From Nitrososphaerota archaeon (lineage in GTDB: Archaea > Thermoproteota > Nitrososphaeria > Nitrososphaerales > CADDZS01), in NCBI GenBank assembly GCA_027886785.1, contig JAPCJV010000006.1:1-18160 (forward strand): a DNA stretch of 18,160 bases, written 5' to 3'. Each line of letters opens with the position of its first letter. The stretch's first letter is position 1. Made by a program: the position numbers and the translations under genes. This document shows, piece by piece, positions 6,213-13,858 of this stretch. The notes under the pieces are model-generated. The model ran no database searches and had not been told where the DNA came from. It saw only the letters and a list, made by a program, of their open reading frames with translations.

Positions 6213-6501
6213 TTTTAACCTCGCATGGAAGCCAGATGGAATGTACTTCGTCGTGAGTCGTGGTCCCGTCGTAAGTGATATTCACATGCGAGTAAAAGCA
6301 TTCAGTGTGTGATCGTTCTATTAGGACGCCGCGATCTTGCTTATATTCGTCGACTGATTTTCTGTGACTGCCTGTCCACATCATCCATGTATCATCTATG
6401 GGGCACATCACGCCGGAAGGTTTGGCACTGTCTATCGCCAACAACCGGGAGGCCGAGAAAAACATTATGGATAGCAACACTATCAAAATTTTTCGAATCA
6501 T
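6205..6501 (-). CDS. Small exported protein (98 aa)
   Basis: The N-terminus is a signal peptide (MIRKILIVLLSIMFFSASRLLA, cleavage likely after residue 22). The mature part of about 76 residues has three Cys (33, 68 and 93), a Trp/Met-rich patch (DTWMMW) and a beta-rich end (SHVNITYDGTTTHDEVHSIW). The ATG overlaps the preceding stop as ATGA. It is the second exported protein in this zone. No family is recognised. Confidence 0.75.
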   Translation of the reverse strand: MIRKILIVLLSIMFFSASRLLAIDSAKPSGVMCPIDDTWMMWTGSHRKSVDEYKQDRGVLIERSHTECFYSHVNITYDGTTTHDEVHSIWLPCEVKND

Positions 6502-6686
6502 CTTCCATCCTTTTGAAGCCGAATTCGGAGCGGCTTAGGCTGAGTAATTTTCATACCGTAGCCGGAGATGTATTCAATAACGAGTTCATATGGCTTCGGC
6601 GTCACTGTGAATCTGAAGTCATATTTGAAACTGCAATGGGCAGGGAACCAGCCTGCCGTGGCACCTGTGTAGCCTGTACCGGTCAT
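6498..6686 (-). CDS. Small hypothetical protein (62 aa)
   Basis: I choose ATG 6686, which has AGGAGAG upstream and overlaps the GFS-like stop as ATGA. A longer in-frame start at 6716 lies inside the GFS gene. The sequence is Gly/Thr-rich at the start ([20 protein letters not shown]), then a beta-hairpin-like region ending PKPLRIRLQKDGR. The stop overlaps the next ATG. It is unlike the sugar enzymes around it, and its function is unknown. Confidence 0.7.
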   Translation of the reverse strand: MTGTGYTGATAGWFPAHCSFKYDFRFTVTPKPYELVIEYISGYGMKITQPKPLRIRLQKDGR

Positions 6687-7630
6687 TTTTTCTCTCCTAT
6701 AACAGAATACCACCAATCAATCGTTTTGTCAAGACCTATTTTCAAGTCTGTTTTGGCCCTGAATCCGAAGGCTTTATAGGCTTTTTGAGTGTCCAGGCAT
6801 CGCCGCGGCTGGCCGTCCGGCATCGATCGATCGTACTGTATGACGCCTCGGTAGCCTATTTTCTTTGCGATTCGTAGGGCTATCTCATGAATGGAGACCT
6901 CGACGCCAGTCCCTATGTTCACCGGATCGACTCCGTCGTAGAGCTCTGTGGCTTTCACAACAGCCTCGGCAGCATCCTCGACATAGAGGAATTCTCGACG
7001 TGCCATTCCTGTGCCCCACAACGTTACAGGATGATCTTCCATTCTGTGCGCCTCTTCGAATTTGCGAATTAGGGCCGGGATGACGTGTGAATAATCGGGA
7101 TCGAAGTTGTCATGTGGCCCGTATAGATTGACCGGTAGAAGATGGATCACGTTGAATCCGTATTGCTGACGATACGCTTGACCCATCACCAGCAGAGATT
7201 TCTTGGCAATTCCGTAAGGCGCGTTCGTCTTCTCGGGATAGCCGGCCCATAGATATTCTTCAAGAAACGGTATTGGAGTGTATTTTGGGTATTCGCAGAT
7301 CGTCCCGATCTGGACGAACTTCTTCACTCCGGCTTTGTAGGCCTCGTGCATTAGCTGAATCCCCATGATGGCGTTGTCGTAGAAGAGCTCGGCCGGCTTC
7401 TGTAGGTTCAATCCGATTCCGCCCGCATGTGCAGCAGCATGAATTATGATGTCTATGTCGTAGTTTCCCAACATTCTTTGAATGCCTTCGAGAGTTCTCA
7501 AATCATAATCTTGGGATCGTGGTACATACACATGTTCGCAACCTTGACTATATAGTTCATCAACGATGTGTCGGCCAAAGAAACCGTTGCCGCCTGTCAC
7601 ACATATTCTAGCGGTAGAGAGATTTATCAT
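6683..7630 (-). CDS. fcl: GDP-L-fucose synthase-like epimerase/reductase
   Basis: This is a 315-aa extended SDR. It has nucleotide-binding TGGNGFFG (residues 12-19), catalytic T110 and C112 in GTICEYP, Y139-x3-K143 (PYGIAKK), and [10 protein letters not shown] with the conserved His173. The spacing matches GDP-fucose synthase (WcaG/Fcl), which 3,5-epimerises and reduces GDP-4-keto-6-deoxymannose. The same fold serves as the reductase for GDP-6-deoxy-heptose in Campylobacter-type pathways, so the real substrate is open. ATG 7630 is chosen (GGAG upstream) over a TTG/ATG pair seven codons earlier. The gene overlaps the GMD-like gene by 23 bases, consistent with consecutive action. Confidence 0.93.
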   Translation of the reverse strand: MINLSTARICVTGGNGFFGRHIVDELYSQGCEHVYVPRSQDYDLRTLEGIQRMLGNYDIDIIIHAAAHAGGIGLNLQKPAELFYDNAIMGIQLMHEAYKAGVKKFVQIGTICEYPKYTPIPFLEEYLWAGYPEKTNAPYGIAKKSLLVMGQAYRQQYGFNVIHLLPVNLYGPHDNFDPDYSHVIPALIRKFEEAHRMEDHPVTLWGTGMARREFLYVEDAAEAVVKATELYDGVDPVNIGTGVEVSIHEIALRIAKKIGYRGVIQYDRSMPDGQPRRCLDTQKAYKAFGFRAKTDLKIGLDKTIDWWYSVIGEKK

Positions 7631-8576
7631 AACGCTCCGTTTCAGCATCAATCATGATTCTGACCAGTTCACGAAACTTGACTTGAGCTTTCCAACCCAA
7701 AGTTCTAAGAGCTTTACGAGAATTGCCTTCTAATATGTTGACTTCTGTGGGCCGAAAATATCGGCGATCGATTACGACGTGATCGCGCAACCCCATCCCC
7801 AAATAGGCGGCTGCTTCATCCAAAAATTCCTTAACGGTATGTGATTCACCCGTAGCAATAACGAAATCGTCCGGTTTACTTTGCTGCATCATGAGCCACA
7901 TGGCTTCGACATACTCCGGAGCGTAGCCCCAATCGCGTTTGGCGTCCAAGTTGCCCAACAGAAGCTTGTCCTGGCGGCCGTTGAAGATTCGAACCAATCC
8001 TTTGACGATTTTCTGAGTGACGAATGTTTCGCCTCGACGTGGCGATTCGTGATTGAACAGGATGCCATTGCAGGCGAACATTCCATAGCTCTCCCGGTAG
8101 TTGACGGTTGTCCAGTAGGCGAATTGCTTAGCGATCGCGTACGGGCTCCGAGGCTGAAATGGCGTCGACTCGCTCTGCGGGGCCGGTGCGGAACCGAAGA
8201 TTTCGCTGGAACTGGCTTGATAGAACTTCGGCTTCCCGCAGTCCTTGACGGCCTCGAGCAACCGCAGTGTACCCATGGCGTCGGCATCCGCGGTGTATTC
8301 CGGGATTTCAAAGCTAGATCGAACGTGGCTTTGGGCCCCTAGATTGTACACTTCCTGGGGCTCGACTTTTCGAAGGATTTTATATAGGGATCCAGAGTCG
8401 GTCAGATCGCCATAATGTAGATGCAGTTTATCAAAAATGTGATCGATTCGTCCTGTGTTGAAAGAAGACGATCGGCGAAGAATGCCGTGGACTTCATAGC
8501 CCTTTTCAAGTAACAGTTCACATAGGTAACTCCCATCTTGGCCTGTGCAGCCAGTCACAAGAGCTCTTATTGGCAT
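7608..8576 (-). CDS. gmd: GDP-mannose 4,6-dehydratase-like enzyme
   Basis: At 322 aa it is slightly short for the family (about 340-370). Diagnostic signatures are [10 protein letters not shown] (residues 9-18, NADP site), ASSSEIFG (121-128, active-site Ser123 and Glu125), Y146-x3-K150 (PYAIAK) and [16 protein letters not shown], followed by [16 protein letters not shown]. These define GMD, which makes GDP-4-keto-6-deoxymannose. Heptose dehydratases (DmhA) belong to the same group and cannot be separated by eye. It is followed by the GFS-like reductase and preceded by a LAGLIDADG gene that separates it from the 3,5-epimerase. The start overlaps that gene by 10 bases. Confidence 0.93.
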   Translation of the reverse strand: MPIRALVTGCTGQDGSYLCELLLEKGYEVHGILRRSSSFNTGRIDHIFDKLHLHYGDLTDSGSLYKILRKVEPQEVYNLGAQSHVRSSFEIPEYTADADAMGTLRLLEAVKDCGKPKFYQASSSEIFGSAPAPQSESTPFQPRSPYAIAKQFAYWTTVNYRESYGMFACNGILFNHESPRRGETFVTQKIVKGLVRIFNGRQDKLLLGNLDAKRDWGYAPEYVEAMWLMMQQSKPDDFVIATGESHTVKEFLDEAAAYLGMGLRDHVVIDRRYFRPTEVNILEGNSRKALRTLGWKAQVKFRELVRIMIDAETERYDKSLYR

Positions 8577-9028
8577 CTTCTCATTCCTTTCAATCTAGAC
8601 GCTCTTATTTTTGGGTTTCTCCATTGAATTCTTAGTGATTTTGATGCCGCCTTTCGTCTTTTGTTTGTCCATTCCCCGAAAGGTTTTATTTTGAGTTCAT
8701 GAAGAATAATTAAAGCTTTCTGTTTTTTGATAATTAGATATTTAACTATTTGTTTTAATACTCGTTCACATCTTATAGATCCTTTAAGAGTGTAATGATA
8801 AATGGGTTTTCGTCCCATATGAGGATATTTAAATTTGGTGCGATGAATTTGAGACCCACAACCTATAATTCTTTTCATCTCTCGGACAAAATTTTTGTTA
8901 GTATTGCCCATTTGAATCAAAGTAAAACGACCTTCTTGTCCGTGATAAAGACCGATACTCCCTTCTCCATCTATAGCACACGCTAACCAAATCGCTTCTT
9001 TTTCAGTAAAGCTACGAACAGATTTCAT
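8567..9028 (-). CDS. LAGLIDADG-type homing endonuclease (153 aa)
   Basis: The single LAGLIDADG helix is [12 protein letters not shown] (residues 14-25), followed by a beta-rich region typical of single-motif homing enzymes that work as dimers. The C-terminus is basic ([16 protein letters not shown]). ATG 9028 overlaps the upstream stop as ATGA, with GGTGAG as ribosome binding site. An in-frame ATG eight codons earlier lies inside the epimerase gene. The gene is AT-rich relative to both neighbours, and it sits between the GME-like and GMD-like genes without disturbing either. It is free-standing, not in an intron or intein. Confidence 0.88.
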   Translation of the reverse strand: MKSVRSFTEKEAIWLACAIDGEGSIGLYHGQEGRFTLIQMGNTNKNFVREMKRIIGCGSQIHRTKFKYPHMGRKPIYHYTLKGSIRCERVLKQIVKYLIIKKQKALIILHELKIKPFGEWTNKRRKAASKSLRIQWRNPKIRASRLKGMRRCQ

Positions 9029-10032
9029 TTTCTCACCTGTTGTTCGATCCATTGGTAGGTTGGAGTTAAACCTTCACGTAAAGTCACACTCGGCCCCCAT
9101 CCTAGCACTTCGTAGAGGCGACCGTTATCACTGCTGCGACCTCTTACGCCCTGAGGACCGTCCACATGCTCTAATATGAGAGGTTTGCCGGCGATTTTTC
9201 CGATTAGTAAAGCTAATTCATTGATTGAAAGAAGTGCATTGGTTCCCAAGTTAAGAGGTGCGCTATAGCCCGATTGCATGATCCGACGCAATCCTTCGAT
9301 GCAATCATCAATGTACAAGTAGGTTCGAGTTTGATTTCCGTCGCCCCAAATTTCAATTGGATATTTGCCTTCTCTCTGATATTTATATATGTCAGTGGTA
9401 GAATTACATTCACTAGCAGGATAAGGAAAGGCCTTTGCAATTTTTCGGCATAATGCTGCTGGTGATTTCTCCTTACCGCCGTCGTAAGTGCCCAACGGAC
9501 CGTAAACATTATGGAAGCGAACGATACGAGTATCCAGATCGTGATCCTTCGCGTAGTATTGAACCATCTGCTCGGAGAAGAGTTTTTCCCATCCATATCC
9601 GGCCTCAGGATCTGCTGGAATCGCATCTTCTTCTCGTAATGGAGTCGCGTTCTCAATCAACTGGTGACTCCGGGGATAAATACATGCAGAAGAAGTATAC
9701 AGATATCGTTTGATGTTGTTTGCTACGGCGGCATCCAGCATGTTCACGTTAATCAAGACGTTGTTTCTGGCAATGTCGGCCAAGTTCGAAGTGATATAGC
9801 CGATGCCGCCCATATCCGCGGCCAACTGATAGACATCGTCCATCGAGTGAGTGGCTTCAAAAGCTTCACCTGGCCCGCGTAGATCCGCGATGATGAAGTC
9901 GTCTGCCATAGTGGGCTCGAACTCCGGATACTTGAGGTCAACGCCTCGGACATAATATCCTTCAGATTTTAGACGGTTGACCAGGTGATGTCCGATGAAA
10001 CCGCCGGCTCCTGCTACAAGTGCTCGTTTCAT
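9025..10032 (-). CDS. GDP-mannose 3,5-epimerase-like enzyme
   Basis: This 335-aa extended SDR has GAGGFIG (8-14), DLKYPEFEP then ADDFIIADLR, AADMGGIGYI, SSACIYP (114-120), Y146-GWEK150 and RFHNVYGPLGTYDGGKEK, then SPAALCRK and EIWGDGNQTRTYLYIDDC. These are the signatures of GME rather than of general epimerases. Cys117 and Lys189 are 72 residues apart, the same spacing as the catalytic acid/base pair Cys145/Lys217 of plant GME, which supports real 3,5-epimerase chemistry. GME makes GDP-L-galactose/gulose from GDP-mannose. Bacterial relatives may act on GDP-keto-heptoses. The Shine-Dalgarno AAAAAAGGAGCAATT is one of four alike. Confidence 0.92.
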   Translation of the reverse strand: MKRALVAGAGGFIGHHLVNRLKSEGYYVRGVDLKYPEFEPTMADDFIIADLRGPGEAFEATHSMDDVYQLAADMGGIGYITSNLADIARNNVLINVNMLDAAVANNIKRYLYTSSACIYPRSHQLIENATPLREEDAIPADPEAGYGWEKLFSEQMVQYYAKDHDLDTRIVRFHNVYGPLGTYDGGKEKSPAALCRKIAKAFPYPASECNSTTDIYKYQREGKYPIEIWGDGNQTRTYLYIDDCIEGLRRIMQSGYSAPLNLGTNALLSINELALLIGKIAGKPLILEHVDGPQGVRGRSSDNGRLYEVLGWGPSVTLREGLTPTYQWIEQQVRK

Positions 10033-10439
10033 AATTGCTCCTTTTTTGTTTTCTCCGCTTCAAGTTGCGCGATGCGCTTGTCGCCTTCCACTGCGAAGTA
10101 CGACTCTTCATGCATCTGTACAAGATAGCGCCACCACTTCGCCTCTTCCAGCCGCGCCCCCGCGACGAGAAGTTCTGCCTTCTGCCGTTCGTCATCTCGT
10201 GCAGCTTCAGTGCGCCAATAGATGGCGTTGCAAGCAATAGCGACAATTTGTTCTGGAGTTTCGTCCTTCCAGTCTCGGTCACACTGCTTCTTCAACGGCG
10301 CGACGAGCTGGGCGTCGTGCTCGGCAATCATAGGTTCAATTATCTCCAACATCTTCGGCTTGGAGAAACCCGCCGCATAACTCATCAACACTTGGTCGAT
10401 GACAACATTTGAGAGTTCTAGTGGTCGCTCATCGTTCAT
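10029..10439 (-). CDS. Hypothetical helical protein (136 aa)
   Basis: ATG 10439 is chosen for its strong AAAGGAGCAAGCCG leader, 11 codons inside the ORF's first possible start. The protein is mostly helical, with a Trp/Tyr patch (EEAKWWRYLVQMHEESYF) and a charged coiled-coil end (QLEAEKTKKEQL). Its last codons form the GGAG leader of the GME gene, and the stop overlaps that ATG. Proteins of this look are common in phage early or accessory regions, but I cannot name a family. Confidence 0.75.
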   Translation of the reverse strand: MNDERPLELSNVVIDQVLMSYAAGFSKPKMLEIIEPMIAEHDAQLVAPLKKQCDRDWKDETPEQIVAIACNAIYWRTEAARDDERQKAELLVAGARLEEAKWWRYLVQMHEESYFAVEGDKRIAQLEAEKTKKEQL

Positions 10440-10557
10440 CGGCTTGCTCCTTTCTCGCGGTGCGTCTATCAATCCAGGCTCGCAGTATTAAGCACCAAGC
10501 CGGGAGACTCCAGCCTGCAATAAAAATAACCGTATCGTACCAGTGCCAATGGCTCAT
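10429..10557 (-). CDS. Tiny single-span membrane protein (42 aa)
   Basis: The ATG overlaps the 82-aa gene's stop as ATGA. Residues 9-28 form one membrane span (TVIFIAGWSLPAWCLILRAW). The start is His/Trp-rich (SHWHWYD) and the tail basic (DRRTARKEQADER). The tail codons AAG-GAG-CAA supply the Shine-Dalgarno of the next gene, with an 11-base overlap, identical to the arrangement at 10792-10802. Function unknown. Confidence 0.65.
   Translation of the reverse strand: MSHWHWYDTVIFIAGWSLPAWCLILRAWIDRRTARKEQADER
10437..10453. repeat. 17-bp direct repeat over a gene start, copy 1
   Basis: CATCGGCTTGCTCCTTT on the plus strand covers the start and Shine-Dalgarno of the 136-aa gene. It is identical to 10800-10816. 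It also encodes the KEQAD end of the 42-aa gene in another frame. Confidence 0.85.
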
Positions 10558-10802
10558 GGCTCAATCTCGCGCAGGATGCGGCAGCGCTGGCAGTTCTCAC
10601 CATCGTGATTGCCACCAGCTTGTGTGATTTGGGCCTCATAAATTTCTCGCCTCGTCAGAACATGCGGCCACGTCTCCACTTCCGCCCGCAGGCGAGCGAG
10701 GGCGGAGTCGAGTTCATTGGCGCACTTGATGACTTCCGGGGTTACTCCACGGGAAAAATACCACTTCTCCCCCAACTCGCCCAAGCGCATCTTATCCTCC
10801 AT
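10554..10802 (-). CDS. Hypothetical protein (82 aa) with C-terminal Cys/His site
   Basis: ATG 10802 has the same AAAGGAGCAAGCCG leader as the 136-aa gene. Earlier in-frame starts lie inside the 59-aa gene. The protein has two helices (EVIKCANELDSALARLRAEV) and ends GNHDGENCQRCRILREIE, where C-x2-C with nearby His/Asp could bind a metal. It has no known domain and belongs to the island of tiny genes interrupting the sugar cluster. Confidence 0.7.
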   Translation of the reverse strand: MEDKMRLGELGEKWYFSRGVTPEVIKCANELDSALARLRAEVETWPHVLTRREIYEAQITQAGGNHDGENCQRCRILREIEP

Positions 10803-10971
10803 CGGCTTGCTCCTTTTTAGTGAGAGGGCGAAATTCATTTTCATAGCACGGGAATTCAACTCCAGCTATGCTAACAAGCCACACCGCATCGTCCTTTTTC
10901 ATTAATTTAACATCGAGATTGATAATTTTTACCATTTGTCCGGATCTGAATTTCGTTTTCGATTTTTTCAT
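10792..10971 (-). CDS. Small hypothetical protein (59 aa)
   Basis: ATG 10971 overlaps the methyltransferase stop as ATGA, with AAGGAGCAATC as leader. The N-terminus is basic (KKSKTKFRSGQMVKI), and the core alternates hydrophobics (AVWLVSIAGVEFPCY), suggesting a small beta-barrel. Ends resemble the 52-aa protein at 25-183. The last codons LTKKEQADGG carry the next gene's Shine-Dalgarno. Function unknown. Confidence 0.7.
   Translation of the reverse strand: MKKSKTKFRSGQMVKIINLDVKLMKKDDAVWLVSIAGVEFPCYENEFRPLTKKEQADGG
10800..10816. repeat. 17-bp direct repeat over a gene start, copy 2
   Basis: This is identical to 10437-10453 and covers the start and Shine-Dalgarno of the 82-aa gene, encoding KEQAD of the 59-aa gene. 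The inner 10 bases TTGCTCCTTT recur at 10035-10044 (GME start) and 10974-10983 (59-aa gene start). Confidence 0.85.
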
Positions 10972-11516
10972 GATTGCTCCTTTACGACTCGCATAATCCC
11001 GTCAATCGTCTCTCGGTTCCATCCGGGATGTACGTCCACAGTTCGTGCCGCCACTTCAGGCCAGTCATTATGCCAGAAGCCTTGAAGATCATCAATCAAA
11101 ATCACGCCACTTTTCTGAGTATTAAAAATCGTTTCTAATTCCTGTTGGAGTGGAGATTTGTTGTCCCAATGTGCGTCCAGCCAAAACAGCATGGGCTGAG
11201 GCAAGAATGACAGCATTCGATTGAGAAATCTTATGCTGTCCTCTAGGAACACATGGACGTTTCGGGATCCTTCAAATCTCTTTGCGGCTCTTCCGTAAAA
11301 TTCCGGATTTACTTCCGCCGAATAAAGTTCATCGAAATCGTTCTGTAGAGCGAAGAGAGTATCTCCCTCGGCAGTCCCGGTTTCCACAAGAGTCTTCAAT
11401 CCATATTTCTGTCCGTACCAAGCCAGTAGTTTGATCTTGTGCGCCGGCGTGGTCGTCCAGCAGTGCATGCCTTCCGAATCCCAAAATAAGTAATCTGCTG
11501 TCGGTTGATCGTTCAT
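10968..11516 (-). CDS. SAM-dependent methyltransferase-like protein (182 aa)
   Basis: The Rossmann motif I is LVETGTAEGDTLFA (residues 43-56), followed by an acidic strand end (LYSAEVNPEF) and FWLDAHW (111-117), then GVILIDDLQG. This set recalls class I methyltransferases found in polysaccharide and O-antigen clusters. The LDAH Asp is a probable metal or substrate ligand (inference). ATG 11516 overlaps the oxidoreductase stop as ATGA, with GGTGAATCT as ribosome binding site. An in-frame ATG four codons earlier is less likely. By context it may O-methylate the sugar made by the neighbouring enzymes. Its acceptor is unknown. Confidence 0.82.
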   Translation of the reverse strand: MNDQPTADYLFWDSEGMHCWTTTPAHKIKLLAWYGQKYGLKTLVETGTAEGDTLFALQNDFDELYSAEVNPEFYGRAAKRFEGSRNVHVFLEDSIRFLNRMLSFLPQPMLFWLDAHWDNKSPLQQELETIFNTQKSGVILIDDLQGFWHNDWPEVAARTVDVHPGWNRETIDGIMRVVKEQS

Positions 11517-12499
11517 AGATTCACCCATGCGTTGGATTTTGCACTACTATAGGCAGCCGCAACGAGTTCTTGTGCTCGTATTCCGCTATACATATTGGTC
11601 GTGTTCGTCTTTATAGCCAATTCAAATGCCTTCCAATCCAACGTCCAGGAGTCCGGTTTGATTGGGAAGTCAAACTTTTGTTCGTGCGGTCGACTATGAT
11701 CGGTTTGACGCTCCCCGAAAATAACTTTTTGAGGCCCATAATGACCGTCGCGTCCCTCCAGTCGTAAAAAACCTTTGCTCCCAAAAATTTCAATTTCAAA
11801 AATATTTTCCCATCTCGTCCAACTCACGTGGATCTGCACCAGACCACGATTTGTATTCAAAAGACAAAAAGCATTGTCTTCAGTATCTTTAAAATCATGA
11901 AAAAGGCAATCAGTCTGGGCTACCACTTGATAAGGCTCCCCGAAAAGATGTCGCACTAAATCCATGATGTGAATTCCTTGCTCGATTAGCACACCGCCGC
12001 CGCTCAATTCTTTCTGTGTGCACCATTCCTCTTTGTAATGTGGTCGTCCACCATGTCCGAAACGGCACTGGAAAAAATGCAACTTTCCTAACAGTCCGCG
12101 GTCGACGAAATCCTTCGCGAATCGTACATGGGCCATCTCGCGGTAATTGAATCCAGCCCACAATACACGATCGGCTGCCTCCGCGGCGAAATACATTGCA
12201 CGAGCTTCCGTTACGTTTCGTCCCATCGGCTTCTCACACAGGACGTGCTTGCTGGCTTCCAAAGCTCTGATCGCAATCTCGGAATGGAATTTTGTGGGTG
12301 TGGCAATCACTACTGCGTCGATATGTTTTCCATAAAGGATTGCTTCCATCGTGGAGGCTAATCCGCCGGGTTCGACACCGGCTGCCAAACCATAATCGAT
12401 GTCATTCACTGCTACAAGACGAGCATGCGATGAGCGCTTGATTACATCGGCACGGATTTGTCCTATTCGACCAGCTCCAATAAGGGCAACGTTAAGCAT
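11513..12499 (-). CDS. Gfo/Idh/MocA-family sugar oxidoreductase
   Basis: The 328-aa protein starts MLNVALIGAGRIG (residues 1-13, NAD site), has E89-K90-P91 in the CEKPMGRN motif, and GIHIMD with His177 and Asp180, the usual catalytic pair of the family. The C-terminal beta-sheet domain is complete. ATG 12499 is chosen because the dinucleotide-binding strand must begin there. ATG 12547 would add 16 residues from within the SDR gene. There is no close Shine-Dalgarno, so translation is probably coupled to the SDR. Members oxidise or reduce a sugar hydroxyl at C2, C3 or C4, often on nucleotide sugars, or oxidise inositol. The substrate is unknown here. Confidence 0.9.
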   Translation of the reverse strand: MLNVALIGAGRIGQIRADVIKRSSHARLVAVNDIDYGLAAGVEPGGLASTMEAILYGKHIDAVVIATPTKFHSEIAIRALEASKHVLCEKPMGRNVTEARAMYFAAEAADRVLWAGFNYREMAHVRFAKDFVDRGLLGKLHFFQCRFGHGGRPHYKEEWCTQKELSGGGVLIEQGIHIMDLVRHLFGEPYQVVAQTDCLFHDFKDTEDNAFCLLNTNRGLVQIHVSWTRWENIFEIEIFGSKGFLRLEGRDGHYGPQKVIFGERQTDHSRPHEQKFDFPIKPDSWTLDWKAFELAIKTNTTNMYSGIRAQELVAAAYSSAKSNAWVNL

Positions 12500-13163
12500 T
12501 CGTGAACGGGATGCGACGAAGCTTTCCCGCCTCCTCAGATAATCCATCTATATTCACACTCCATCTGTCATGAAGAGCACTAATCAATCTTCCTGTCACA
12601 TTACCGGATTCGTCAGATGCAAGAAACACAGCCAATGCTGCGGCCGAATCAGCAGTACCTACGGCTTCTGGATTCATCTTGCTCTTCACTGCTCCGGGAG
12701 CGATTGTATTGATTTGAATATTGAACGGCTCAACTTCTTCTGCTACGCTTTCAACAAATCGGACCAATCCTGCTTTAGAGGCTGCATAAGCAGAATAGAA
12801 AGGGCGGCCGTAAGCTGCCCCGCCTCCTGAAAAATGAATAATCTTCCCTGCCTTATTTTGGATCATACGCGGTAACACGGCTTGTGTAAGATTGTAACTT
12901 CCAATTAGATTAACTTCAATTACACGACGCCACGAATAAGTTGAAGTCTTGTGTACAGGCCCCACAGATCCTAAAATGCCCGAACAGTTAATGAGAATGT
13001 CTGGTTGCAAATATTCAATTAGCTTTTCAATTTTTAGGGCGTGAAGTACATCAACTCTGTCTGTAAGCACGACTGCATCCTCTTCAAGGAATTTCTGTGC
13101 AACGACGGAGCCAATGGCACCTGTAGCGCCTACTATCCAACATCGCTTTCCCGTTAACTTCAT
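12492..13163 (-). CDS. Short-chain dehydrogenase/reductase (223 aa)
   Basis: This is a classical SDR. It has GATGAIG (12-18), N59-C-S-G62 in place of NAAG, N85, S112 and Y126-x3-K130 (SAYAASKAG), then NTIAPGAVKSKM after the active site. The cofactor loop ends TDR, which fits NAD use. Length is slightly below the usual 240-250. It is overlapped by the transaldolase upstream and the Gfo/Idh oxidoreductase downstream (8 bases), so the three are probably co-translated. It may reduce or oxidise a sugar or sugar-phosphate intermediate. Exact substrate unknown. Confidence 0.9.
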   Translation of the reverse strand: MKLTGKRCWIVGATGAIGSVVAQKFLEEDAVVLTDRVDVLHALKIEKLIEYLQPDILINCSGILGSVGPVHKTSTYSWRRVIEVNLIGSYNLTQAVLPRMIQNKAGKIIHFSGGGAAYGRPFYSAYAASKAGLVRFVESVAEEVEPFNIQINTIAPGAVKSKMNPEAVGTADSAAALAVFLASDESGNVTGRLISALHDRWSVNIDGLSEEAGKLRRIPFTNA

Positions 13164-13858
13164 AGAGTGAACCCCGATGCCTGGGCATCATTATAGAACA
13201 TTTTTACGGTCTCTAATGAGAAATCATACAGGTTTTTTCCTACTTCAGATAACTTTTTAAGAATATCATTTGATACAGTAATCACATGGCACCCAATTTC
13301 ATCGGCTTGAAAGATATTCAAAAGTTCTCGAGGGCTGGCCCAAATCAATTCAGCATTGGGGCACATCTCCATGGTTTGCAGAGCTACTTGCATGTGAGGA
13401 ATGGGGTCGCGACCAGTATCAGCAATACGACCAGCAAACACAGAGATGTAGGCTGGAGCACCTTGATATAATGCTTCGCAGGCCCGCTCGACTTGGTAGG
13501 ATGTCATTACGGCGGTCACATTCACCTTGATCCCGGATTGCGAGAGATTGCGAATCAAATGGAAACAGGAGTCGCCGTGCGTGTTCATGATGGGGATCTT
13601 GACATACACATTCTTGCCCCAACTCGCAATTTTGCGGGCCTGCTTTTCCATCTCATTGAATTTGTCGGCGAACACTTCGAATGAAATGGGTAGTCCATTT
13701 ATTGCTAATAAGGCATTCTTAGCGAATGCTTTATAATTTGTCACGCCCGCCCGTCTCATCAAAGTCGGATTAGAAGTATAGCCGAGGACGAGTGGATTCT
13801 TACGCAGTTCCCGGATTGTTTCCAAGTTAGCGCCGTCAGCAAAGATTTTTATCTTCAT
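13160..13858 (-). CDS. TalC/FSA-family transaldolase
   Basis: The 232-aa protein matches the short decameric transaldolase/fructose-6-phosphate aldolase group. It has FADGAN (6-11, Asp8), GYTSNPTLM (26-34), VYVKIP (84-89, with Lys87 as the Schiff-base lysine), KVNVTAVMTSYQ (111-122) and SVFAGRIADTGRD. In transaldolases this transfers a dihydroxyacetone unit between fructose-6-P and erythrose-4-P, giving sedoheptulose-7-P. That is precisely the substrate of the GmhA domain encoded next to it, so a heptose-feeding role is the simplest inference. Cyanophage TalC is of the same family but works in carbon-flux control. The Shine-Dalgarno is AGGAGAG. ATGA overlaps occur at both ends, on the upstream side with an HNH gene. 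Confidence 0.9.
   Translation of the reverse strand: MKIKIFADGANLETIRELRKNPLVLGYTSNPTLMRRAGVTNYKAFAKNALLAINGLPISFEVFADKFNEMEKQARKIASWGKNVYVKIPIMNTHGDSCFHLIRNLSQSGIKVNVTAVMTSYQVERACEALYQGAPAYISVFAGRIADTGRDPIPHMQVALQTMEMCPNAELIWASPRELLNIFQADEIGCHVITVSNDILKKLSEVGKNLYDFSLETVKMFYNDAQASGFTL

Noticed and set aside
7881..8342. 153-aa plus-strand ORF opposite GMD, and other long antisense ORFs
   Set aside because: These are antisense shadows of strongly conserved SDR genes. They have no ribosome binding sites, and no plus-strand gene fits the layout.
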